From assembly GCA_036927565.1 (NCBI GenBank), contig JAYESD010000010.1, forward strand, positions 118,512,866 through 118,576,865: DNA of 64,000 nucleotides, read 5' to 3'. The notes below the pieces were generated by a model, which worked only from the letters and a program-made list of their open reading frames with translations, was not told the origin of the DNA and searched no databases. Source of the stretch: Tuctoria greenei. Lineage: Eukaryota; Streptophyta; Magnoliopsida; Poales; Poaceae. This document shows positions 11,801-23,800 of the stretch, piece after piece (position 1 is the stretch's first letter; each line of letters begins with the position of its first letter). A program made the translations under genes and the position numbers.

Positions 11801-14800
11801 CCAGGTGCGACACATGTGGGAAGCAGTTCGGTACGGCGACGTCGACTACTACGAGGATCGACGGGCGCTGGATGCCCTCATTGCTGCAGTCCCGCCCGAG
11901 ATGCAGTTCTCGCTTTCCAAGAAGCGGACTGCTAAGGAGGCTTGGGACGCCATCGCTGTGGCACGCATCGGCAGCGACCGCGCCCGCAAGATCACACTGC
12001 AGGCGCTTCGCAAGGAGTGGGAGAACCTGGCCTTTAAGCCAGGTGAGGACGTCGATGACTTTGCTCTCCGTCTCAACACTTTGTTGCAGAAGTTGGAGCA
12101 GTTCGGCGACGACACCTACGACGAGGAGAGAGCTGTCGAGAAGCTCTTCCGTTGCATCCCCGAGAAGTACAAGCAGATCGCTCGCTCGATCGGATCTCTG
12201 CTGGACCTCTCCACGATGTCGATCGAAGAGGCGATAGGTCGCCTCAAGGTCGTCGACAGCGACGAACCACAACCTCTCTCGGGGCCTATCACCATTGGCG
12301 GGAAGCTTCATCTCACTCGCGAGCAGTGGGAGGCTGACCAAGGTGACCGGAAGAAGGGGGAGTCCTCTTCCTCGACAGGCGGCCGCAAGCGCGGCAAGCC
12401 GCGCAAGGGGCGCGGAGGCGCCCAGGCCGGGGCGCAAGGGCGTGCCCGCGCAGGTGCCCAGGGTGGTGCCGCCGGCAACCACAAGCCGGAACGAGACGAC
12501 ACCTGCCACAACTGTGGCAAGCTTGGTCATTGGGCCAGGGAGTGTCGACAGCCACGACGTGGTCAGGCCCACGTCGCACAAGTGGAGGAGGAGGCCCACG
12601 TCGCACAGGTGGAGGAGGAGCCATTTTTGCTCATGGCACATGGAAGCATCAAGCCATCTCTAGCGGCATCGACCGCAGCGGCTCTCTTTCATCTTGATGA
12701 GCCGAGAGCACACGCTCTCCTCGGCGACGGCTCCAGCAACGACAAGACTGACGGGTGGTGCCTCGACACCGGCGCCACCCATCACATGACTGGTCGACGG
12801 GAGTTCTTCGCCGAGCTTGATCCCAATGTCCGAGGCTCCGTCAAGTTTGGTGATGCCTCCGGCGTGGAGATCAAGGGTGTTGGCTCCGTCCTCCTCAGCG
12901 CTAAGTCCGGTGAGCACAAGCTGCTCGTCGGAGTCTACTACATCCCCGCGTTGCGAAACTCCATCATCAGCTTGGGACAGCTGGATGAGAGTGGTTCGCG
13001 CGTGGAGATCAAAGACGGAGTCATGAGGATTTGGGATCGCCATTGTCGCCTTCTTGCCAAGGTAACTAGAGGCACCAATCGACTCTATGTCCTTCACGTG
13101 CAGGTAGCACAGCCTGCCTGTCTTGCCACTCGTCGGGAGGACGAGGCATGGCAGTGACACGAGCGCTTTGGGCACCTTCACTTCGAGGCCCTGAAGCAGT
13201 TCAGTGCCAAGGAGATGGTGCGAGGCATGCCATGCCTTGACCACGTGGAGCAGCTCTGCGACGTCTGCGTGGTGACGAAGTAGAGGCGGCTTCCTTTTCC
13301 CCAGCAGTCGAGCTTTCGAGCCAAGGAGCGGCTCGAGCTCGTTCACGGGGACTTGTGTGGCCCGGTGACACCGGCTACACCAGGAGGACAACGCTACTTC
13401 CCGCTGCTCGTCGACGACCTCTCCCGCTACATGTGGGTGGTGGTCCTTGGCAGCAAGGGAGAGGCTGCAAACGCCATCAGGCGTGCGCAGGCCACTGCGG
13501 AGGCGGAGTGCGGCCGCAAGCTGCGCGTGCTGCGCACCGACAACGGCGGCGAATTCACGACGGCTGAATTCGCGTCGTATTGCGCGGATGAGGGTGTTCG
13601 GTGCCACTACTCCGTGCCCTACCGCAGCAGAACGGCGTCGTCGAGCGGCGCAACCAGACGGTTGAGGGGATGACTCGGGCCCTCCTCAAGCAGAGGGGAA
13701 TGCCGGCTGTCTTTTGGGGAGAGGCAGTGGTGACCGCCGTCTACATCCTCAATCGTTCGCCCACCAAGGCCCTCCACGGCAGGACGCCGTACGAGGCTTG
13801 GTATGGGCGCAAGCCGGCGGTCTCTCATCTACAGGTCTTCGGCTGCCTCGCGTTCGCCAAGGAGCTTGGCCAGATCGGCAAGCTTGACGACAGGAGCACC
13901 CCCGGGGTGTTCATTGGCTACGCGGAGGGCTCGAAGGCCTACCACATTCTCGACCCAAAGACACGGCGTGTGCGCACGACGCGTGACGTTGTGTTCAACG
14001 AAGGGCGAGGATGGGCATGGGACAAGGCAGTGGACGACAGTTCGACCTCGACGAACGACGACTTCATCGTCGACTACGTCTACTTCAAGGGAGCTGGGGG
14101 AGTAGGCAGCTCTTCTCCACCGAGCATGTCTACCCCAGCCCCAGAGCATCCACCTCCACCTCAGCCGGCGACCCCACGCACTCCAGCACCGACGGCCACC
14201 CCTCCGGGCACGTCCACTCCGTCACCAGCTTGTGTCAAGCACGACCCAGTGGAGTTTGTCACTCCGCTCTCCCACGACGAGGAGCGCCTCGACGGGTGCT
14301 ACGACGGCGAGCAGTTGTGGTATCGCAAGATGGAGAACATTCTCGGCGACCAGCCGGTGCCGGGACTGGCCCCTCATGATCTCGATGATCAAGATTCGGA
14401 GGCGCAGTTGCACCTTGCGTGCGACGACGGCGAGCCTCGATCTTTCGCGGAGGCTGAGAAGCACGCGGCATGGTGTGCCGCGATGCAGTCGGAGATGGAT
14501 GCAGTTGAGACGAACCGCACCTGGGAGCTTGCTGACCTCCCTCGCGGTCACCGTGCGATCACCCTTAAGTGGGTGTTCAAGCTGAAGAGGGATGAAGCCG
14601 GCGCCATCGTCAAGCACAAGGCTCGCTTGGTGGCACGCGGCTTCGTGCAGCAGGAGGGGATCGACTTCGACGATGCCTTTGCTCCCGTGGCACGGATGGA
14701 ATCCGTGCGACTCCTTGCGCTGGCTGCCCAAGAAGGCTGGCGTGTCCAGCACATGGACGTCAAGTTGGCGTTCCTCAACGGCGACTTGAAGGAGGAGGTC

Positions 14801-17800
14801 TACGTACACCAGCTGCCGGGGTTTGCGCTCCCTGGCAAGGAGGGCAAGGTGTTGCGCCTGCGCAAGGCCCTCTATGGCTTGCGGCAGGCACCACGGGCGT
14901 GGAATGCCAAGTTGGATTCCACACTCAAGAGGATGGGCTTCGGGCAATGCCCGCATGAGGCGGCCATCTACCGGCGGGGCAATGGAGGAAACACCCTACT
15001 GGTGGGTGTCTACGTCGACGACTTGGTGATCACCGACACTAAGGAGGCGGAGGTGGCAGCGTTCAAGGAAGAGATGAAAGCCACCTTCCAGATGAGTGAC
15101 CTGGGATCCCTCTCCTTCTACCTAGGGATTGAGGTGCACCAGGCCGACTCTGGGATCACGCTTCGACAGACCGCCTACGCCAGACACATTGTTGAGCTAC
15201 TGGGCTCACAAACTGCAACCCAGCCCTCACTCCGATGGAGGAGAGGCTGAAGTTGAGCCGCGACAGCACGGCGGAGGAGGTGGACGCTACACAATACCGA
15301 CGTCTTGTGGGGAGCCTTCGCTACCTCGCCCACACACGGCCGGACTTGGCATTCTCCGTCGGCTACGTCAGTCGGTTCCTGCAGCGACCGACGACGGAGC
15401 ACCAGCAGGCTGTGAAGAGGATCATCCGCTATGTTGCGGGGACTCTTGATCACGGCCTCCACTACTCGAGGTGTCCTAGAGAGGCACACCTGGTCGGGTA
15501 CAGCGACAGCGACCACGCTGGCGACATCGACACCAGCAAAAGCACGAGCAGGATCCTCTTCTTCTTCGGCAAGTGCCTTGTTAGCTGGCAGTCGGTCAAG
15601 CAACAGGTGGTGGCCATGTCCAGCTGCGAGGCTGAGTACATAGCGGCCTCCACCGCTTCGACTCAAGCGCTCTGGCTTGTTCGACTGCTTGGTGATCTCC
15701 TCGGCAGAGACACTGGAGCGGTGGAACTCAGGGTGGACAACGTATCTGCTCTGGCCCTGGCAAAGAACCCCGTTTTCCATGAACGAAGCAAGCACATCCG
15801 GGTGAGGTACCACTTCATCCGAGGCTGCTTGGAGGAAGGCAGCATCAAGGCGATCTACATCAACACTAAGGACCAGCTTGCGGACCTGCTCACCAAGCCC
15901 CTTGGGAGGCTCAAGTTCATTGAACTTTGCTCCAGGATCGGGATGGTCCAACCCTCCCAGAAGACGACATACAAGACTTAGGGGGAGAATGATGGAATAA
16001 GTCTTGTAGTCCTTTGGTCTTTGGTCCCCTAGTCCCTTGTACCCTTGTCCTTAGTTTGTTGTACCTTAGTCCTTTGGTCTTTGGTCCTTGTTGTACTCAT
16101 CTTAGACTAGAGGACAACATCTTGACTGCTTTTAGGACAATAGTTAGGACAGCAGCATCTTGACTGCTTTTAGGACGGTTGTTAGCATCTTTAGGACAGC
16201 ACCTTGCATGGCATCTTGGACTAGCAAGAAGGCATATGCTTGGCTGGTTGGCTGCCCTTGGGCTGCTATAAATATGTAGCCTCTACCCCTTGGGTTGGTA
16301 TGGCATTGTGTGAGGAATAAACAAGAAAATTGCCCCAACTCTCTAGTGTCATCCTCTCTTCAATGAGAGTAAAAATTCAGCTACTAACAGGGAGATAAGG
16401 GGGCTATCACCCAGACCTAGGTTCAATTGGTGCTAGTGTTGGAAATCCGGCCTCTAGATCACCCGTTCTTGCCTCGCTGCGGTTCTACCAGAGCCAATCT
16501 GCAGTGTTGACAAGAGAAGGAACAGGGAAGAACAGAGCTTGCTGCGCTGGAAGAGGAAGAACAGGGAGAAACAGGACACCTCTGGTGCAGAACAGCAGCT
16601 GAACAGCACCAGAACAGCAGTGTACAGGGACAGATTGAACCAGTGCCGCCGTGAGGGTTTTAGGAGGTGGAAGAGGAATATTTTATTCAATGCTAATGGT
16701 GCAGTACAGGTGGGGGACGCACACCTTGCTTTTATAGAGGGGGGTGGGGGTGGGGGGTTACAAGATCCCATCTAGCTAGGACTCTATTATATGTCTAAGG
16801 AAACAAATTTATTCAAAGTAAAAACTCTTGGACTCTATTTATAGATGCTAACCACCTTTATCTCTAGCTGGCTGCACCTCCATGACACCTGTTGTGTTGT
16901 GCCACTGGTGTGTTGCGCCCCTCCTCTGTTCATGTTGGACTTGATGGGTTGCCGCACAGGGGGCCCAGGGTCACCCAACATTCTCCTCCTGACCCTGACC
17001 CAGGGTCCTACAACATGTCCAAGATGCCGATTCTTCTACTCATCTAGACGAACTTCTGTCTTCCAAGCGCTTTGGTCAAGATGTTCGTCATCTTGTCCTT
17101 CGTAGAGATTTGCTCAAGTATTATAACACCGTTGTCCACACTCCTATATGTAGTGGTACTTGGTGTCGATGTGTTTGCTCCTGTCATGGTGTACCAGGTT
17201 CTTGCTCAAGTCTATGGTAGACTTGTTATCAACCAACAACACTGGGGCCTTCACTTTTTCACCCAAGTCTTCCATCAGCGTGCCATCCATACACCTTGAC
17301 ATTGCCTCTTGAGCTGCTGCAATATATTCTGCTTCACACGAGGACAAGGCTATCACCTTCTGCTTGCTGGACTGCCACGAAACGGGGTGGTTTCCAAGAC
17401 AAAACAACACCCCACTTGTGCTCTTGCGATCCTTCACGTCTCCTGCATAGTCGCTATCTGAGTAGCCAATCAACTCCATCTTGCCTCCCTTTGTATAGAA
17501 GACTCTGAAGTGGATCGTACCCACTATATAGTGTACGATGCACCTGACTGCAGCGTGCAACATAGTGTTCTTCCCTTGCTCCTTCAAGAACTGACTCACA
17601 TACCCAACCGAGTAGGTGAGGTCGGGACGTGTGTTCATCAAATATCGCAGCCCTTCCACCAAACTCATGTAATCCGTTGCTTGCACCAACGGATTGTCAC
17701 TTGTCTCCTCCAAGTCAGCTTTTGAGATAAGCTTGGAAGCTTAGGCCGCCTGCCCAATGCTTATCCTTGCTTCGGACTGCCGCACCTCCAGGTCAAGATA

Positions 17801-20800
17801 ATACGACAAGTGGCCCAAGTCGCTCATCTTGAACCGCTTCATCATCCCCTCCTTGAACTTCATGATGTCACCACCTCTTGTGATCATGAGGTCGTTGGCG
17901 TACACGCCGACGATGAGCTTCTCCTCTCCGGCTCCACTAAAGTAGATTCCGTGCTCGCTCGTACTCTTCTGAAAACCAAGTGATAGCAGACTATCGTTGA
18001 GCTTGGCATTCCAGGCCCTGGGCGCCTGACGAAGTCAGTACAATGCCTTCTTCAGTCGGTACACCTTGTGTTCGGCTCTGTCGACGATGAAGCTAGCGGG
18101 TTGAGAGACGTACACCTTCTCCACCAGATCACCGTTCAGGAAGGCAGTCTTCACGTCCATGTGGTGTACCTCCAACCCATTGTGTGCGACAACTGCAAGG
18201 AGCAAGCGAACAGACTCGAGATGAGCTACAGGAGCGAATACCTCGTCAAAGTTTATTCCTTGTCGCTGGACATAGCCTTTAGCCACCAATTGAGCCTTGT
18301 GCTTCACCACCTCTCCATGCTCGTCCCTCTTCATCTTGAACACCTACTTGAGGCCAATGACCTTGTGTCCTGCAAGATCAACAAGTTGCCACGTCTTGTT
18401 TTCTTCTATGGACCCCATCTTCTCAAGCATGGCCCGTCTCCAACACGAGTGTTCCTCGGCATCGGCGAAGGACGTAGGCTCCTCCGCGGTGGTGAACATG
18501 AGCTCCACCTCCTTCAGGCTTGGTGGGCGTGGTGCGCGCCCAGGAGGGGTGAGGGTTCCCAGCACGTTGGGAACCGTGCAGAACCAAAGTGCGACGTCGT
18601 TGTCGTGGTAGGCGTTGAAGTTGCTGCCGACATCCACCGGCAGCGTAGCGAAGCAGATCGGTCATGGAGGATGCTGGGGGTTGACTAAGGTGCTGGAATC
18701 TTCAAATCCCGACCCTTCAGTTGCTGCTGACCCTTGTATAGGACTGTCCTAGCTCTGCTCCTTGCTGGTTGCCTACCAACAACCCTGGGATGCTGCGCAG
18801 GAGCTCCTGGGATCTGGACAGACCCTTCTGCGCCCCTTCTAGGCGCTGCAGGGGTGCTGTTCGGCCCCTCTGGGCTCTGCAACACCTCGCCGAGTGCTGG
18901 AACAGCGGGTCCAACAGGTGCTAGACCCATGGAGTCGACGTAGAACGCGTCGTAGTCCTCTTCTTCTTCAGCTCCTTCACTCCAGTCCCACTTGGCCGTC
19001 TCGTCGAATATCACGTCGCGTGATATGTGTGTGCGCTCGTCGACCGGATTGTACATCTGGTAGTCTTTCGTCCCTGCAACATAGCTAAGAATGTTGGAAT
19101 AAGTCTTGTGCACTTTAGCATCTTTGAATGGTCTTGTACTTTATAGCATCTTTGCATGGTCTTTGTGGTCCCAATTAGGACAACATCTTAATTACATATT
19201 AAGGACACTAGGACAAAACACCTTAAGGACAGCTAGGACAACATCTTAAGGACAACATATTAGGACAACATCTAAGCATCTTAGACTAGCATCTTTGTGA
19301 CATATGCTTGGCTGCCATGGCAGCTATAAATATGTAACCCCAATCCCTAGGTTGGGCATGGCATTGTGTGAGAAATAAACAAGAAAAATTGCCCCAACTC
19401 TCTAGTGTCATCCTCTCTTTCAATGAGAGTAAGAATTCAGCTACTAACACTTGGTACCAGAGTCGTTCTATCCTGTAGCCTAAACATTTTCTGCTCATCT
19501 CCTTCTCGCGTCTCTCTCTGTCCGCAACCGGCAGCAGGAACACCGGTTGTTCCAACACATATCACGCACCGCGGAGGAGCCTACGTCCTGCACAGACGAA
19601 CAACAACTTGTCTTCCCCACACAACAACCCCCACTAGTGCGCCATGTTCGACGAACAGTCTCAGCGCTCGGTCGCCTCGATCGCGCGGCAGACGAAGATC
19701 GCCGCGACAGAGGAGCGCGAGCGATCGGCGGAAGAGATTGCGGCGGCGGAGGAAATGGCGACAAGGTTGGCGACGTCAGAACTGGCAGCAGTGAGGGCGG
19801 AAGTGGAAGCGGCGGTGGCAATAGAGCTGGAGACTCTGCGCGACAGTAGCTCCAACGGCTATGTCGACAGCGACGCCGACGATGAGCTCAGGCTGGCGAG
19901 GGAGGTGGCGCGAGCACGGGAGGCGCAACGAGCAGTTGTTCACCCCCATGGGCGCGATGGCAGCAACCCAGACGGGCGCAGACGCGCCGGCGACGCTCCC
20001 GGCGGCGGCAGCAGGGTCGACAGAGAATGCGGCCATCACAGGCGACGCAACCCTCCCTCCCCGGACAGATACCATGGACACAACAAGGTCCAGGCCATTG
20101 TTAGGGATGTCGGTCTTGGCGGTGGGTGGCCTACCCCACCAAGATCAACTACGTCGAGTGGGCCGCGATGATGAGGGTACACGACTCCAGGTGCGACACA
20201 TGTGGGAAGCACTTCGGTACGTTGACGTCGACTACTACAAGGATCGACAGACGCTGGATGCCCTCATTGCTGCAGTCTCGCCCGAGATGCAGGTCTCGCT
20301 TTTCAAGAAGCGAACTGCTAAGGAGGCTTGGGACGCCATCGCTGCGGCACGCATCGGCAGTGACCGCGCCTGCAAGACCACATTGCAGGCGCTTCACAAG
20401 GAGTGGGAGAACCTGACCTTTAAGCTAGGTGAGGACGTTGATGACTTCGCTCTCCGTCTCAACACTTTGTTGCAGAAGTTGGTGCAGTTCGACGATGACA
20501 CCTACGACGGGGAGAGAGCTGTCGAGAAGCTCTTCCGTTGCATCCCCGAGAAGTACAAGCAGATCGCTCGCTCGATCGAGTCTCTATTGGACCTCTCCAC
20601 GATGTTGATCGAAGAGGTGATAAGTCGCCTCAAGGTCATCGGTAGCGACGAATCACAACCTCTCTCGGAGCCTATCACCATTGGCAGGAAGCTTCATCTC
20701 ACTCGCGAGCAGTGGGAGGCTAGCCAGAGCGATCGAAAGAAGGGATAATCCTCTTCCTTGACATGCGGCCGCAAGCATGGCAAGTCACACAAGGGGCGCG

Positions 20801-23800
20801 AAGGCGCCCATGCCGGGGCGCAAGGACGTGCCGAGGGGGTGGCACCCGTAGAGGCGCAGGGTGGCGCCGCTGGCAACCAGAAGCCAGCACGAGACGACAC
20901 CTGCCACAACTATGGCAAGCTTGGTCATTGGGCCAGGGAGTGTCGACAACCACGACGTGGCCAGACCCAGGTCGCACAAGTGGAGGAGGAGGCCCACGTC
21001 GCGTACAGGTGGAGGAAGAGCCAACTTTGCTCCTGGCACACAAGCATCAAGCCACCTCTAGTGGCATCGACCGCATCGGCCCTCTTCCATCTTGATGAGC
21101 CAAGAGCACACACTTTCCTCGCTCCAGCAATGACAAGACTGACGGGTGGTGCCTCGACACCGGTGCCACCCATCACATGACTGGTCGACAAGAGTTTTTC
21201 GCTGAGCTTGACCCCAATGTTCGAGGCTTCGTCAAGTTTTGTGACACCTCCAACGTGGAGATCAAAGGTGTCGGCTCTGTCATCCTCACCGTCGAGTTTG
21301 GTGATCACAGGCTACTCGTCGGAGTCTACTATATCCCGCATTGAGAAACTCCATCATCAGCTTGGGACAACTAGATGAGAACGGTTCGCGCGTGGAGATT
21401 AAAGACAAAGTCATGAGGATTTAGGATTGCCATCGTCGCCTTCTTGCCAAGGTAACCAGATGCACCAATCGACTCTATGCCCTTAACGTGCAGGTAGCAC
21501 AACCTGTTTGCCTTGCCACTCGTTGGGACGATAAGGCATGACAGTGGCACGAGCGCCTTGGGCATCTTCAATTTGTGGCCCTGAAGCAGCTCAGTGCCAA
21601 GAAGATGGTGCGAGGCATGCCATGCCTTGACCACGTGCAGCAACTCTGCGACGTCTGCGTGTTGACGAAGCAGGGGCATCTTCCTTTTCCCAAGCAGTCG
21701 AGCTTTCGAGCCAAGGAGCGGCTCGAGCTCGTGCACGGGGACTTGTGTGGCCTGGTGACACCGGCTACACCAGGAGGACGACACTACTTCTTGCTGCTCG
21801 TCGATGACCTCTCCCACTACATGTGGGTGATGGTCCAAGGGAGAAGTTGCGAACGCCATCAGGCGCGCGCAGGCCACTGCGGAGGCGGAGTGCGGCCGCA
21901 AGCTACGTGTGCTGCGCATAGACAACGACAGCAAATTCATGGCGGCTGAATTCGCGTCTTACCGTGCGGATGAGGGTGTTCAGGGCCACTATTCTGCACC
22001 GTATAGCCCGCAGCAGAACGACGACGTCGAGCGGCGCAACCAAGCGGTTGTGAGGATGACTCGAGCCCTCAAGCATAGGGGAATGCCAACTGTCTTCTGG
22101 GGAGAGGCAGTGGTGACAGCGGTCTACATCCTCAACTGTTCGCCCACCAAGGCTCTCCACGGTAGAACGTTGTACGAGGCTTGTTATGGGCGCAAGCCGA
22201 TGGTCTCTCACCTACGGGTCTTCGGCTGCCTCGCGTTCGCTAAGGAGCTTGTCCACATTGGCAAGCTCGACGACAGGAACACTCCGGGGGTGTTCATTGG
22301 CTACGCGGAGGGCTCGAAGGCCTACCGCATTCTCGACCCAGAGACACAGCGTGTGCACATGATGCACGAAGTTGTGTTCGACGAAGGGCGAGGATGGGCA
22401 TGGGACAAGGCGGTGGACGACGACTCGACTCTGATGAACGACGACTTCATTCTCGAGTACGTCTACTTCAAGAGAGCTGGGGGAGTAGGCAGCTCTTCTC
22501 CACCAAGAGTGTCTACCTCAGCCCCTGAGCGTCCACCTCCACCTCAGTCGGCGATCCTGCGCACTCCAGCACAGACGGCCACCCCTCTTGGCACGTCCAC
22601 TCTGTCACCAGCTCGTGTCGAGCACGACCCAGCGGAGTTCGCTACCCTGCTCTCCCACGACGAGGAGCGCCTCGACGTGTGCTGTGACGGTGAGCAGCTG
22701 TGCTATCGTAAGATGGAGAACATTCTCGGCGACCAGCCGGTGCTGGGACTGGCCCCTCATGATCTGGAAGCGCACTTGCATCTTGCATGCGACTACGGCG
22801 AGCCTCAGTCTTTTGCGGAGGGCGAGAAACAGGCGGTATGGCGTGCCATGATGCAGTCGGAGATGGACGCGGTTGAGATGAACCACACTTGGGAGCTTGC
22901 TGAACTCCCTGGTGGTCACCGTGCGATCACCCTTAAGTGGGTGTTCAAGCTGAAGAGGGATGAAGTCGACGCCATTGTCAAGCACAAGGCTCGCTTGGTG
23001 GCACGTAGTTTTGTGCAGCAGGAGGGGATCTACTTCAACGATGCCTTTGCCCCCGTGGCACGGATGGAATCTGTGCGACTCCTTCTTGGGCTGGCTGCCC
23101 AAGAAGGCTGGTGTGTCCAGCACATGGACGTCAAGTCGGCATTCCTCAACGGCGACTTGAAGGAGGAGGGCAAGGTGTTGCGCCTGCGCAAGGCTCTCTA
23201 TGGCTTGCGGTAGGCACCAAGGGCGTGGAATGCCAAGTTGGATTCCGCGCTCAAGAGGATGGGCTTCGGGCAATGCTCGCACGAGGCGGCCATCTACCAG
23301 TGGGGCAATGGAGGAACACCCTACTGGTGGGTGTCTACGTCGACGACTTGGTGATCACCGGCACCAAGAATGCAGAGGTGGCAGCGTTCAAGGAAGAGAT
23401 GAAAGCCACCTTCTAGATGAGTGACCTGGGATCCCCTCCTTCTATCTAGGGATTGAGGTGCACCAGGCCGACTCTGGGATCACGCTTCGACAGACCGCGC
23501 GCATTGTTGGGCTAGCTGGGCTCACAAACTGCAACCTAGCTCTCACTCCGATGGAGGAGAGGCTGAAGCTTAGCCGCGATAGCACGACGGAGGAGGTGGA
23601 TGCCACACAGTACCAGCGTCTTGTGGGGAGCCTTCGCTACCTCGCCCACGCATAGTCGAACTTGGCATTCTCAGTCGGCTACGTTAGTCGGTTCTTGCAG
23701 CGACCGATGACGGAGCACCAGCAGGCTGTGAAGAGGATCATCCGCTATGTTGCGTGGACTCTCGACCACGGCCTCTACTACCCGAGGTGCCCTAGGGAGG

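Larger units (their letters stand above)
10675..16389 (+). mobile_element. Copia LTR retrotransposon A, complete with TSD GGGAG
   Basis: The element has LTRs of 398 bp (10675-11072) and 400 bp (15990-16389), both running TGATGGAATAAG...CTACTAACA. GGGAG flanks it on both sides (10670-10674 and 16390-16394). A primer-binding site, TTGGTATCAGAGCC, follows the 5' LTR at 11074. A polypurine tract, AGGGGGAGAA, precedes the 3' LTR. By eye the LTRs differ at about 8 positions plus a 2-bp indel, about 2%, so the insertion is recent. At the commonly used grass rate of 1.3e-8 per site per year this is under 1 million years. It lies in the sense orientation within intron 3. Confidence 0.95.

Noticed and set aside
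11346..12641. 431-codon open frame on the minus strand within Copia A
   Set aside because: It is the GC-rich antisense shadow of gag; it has no recognisable domain and the sense strand carries a clear zinc knuckle.
12660..14956. Long minus-strand frames opposite Copia A protease, integrase and RT (and the same in Copia B)
   Set aside because: Complementary readings of conserved Copia domains; the same shadows occur in both copies and follow codon bias.
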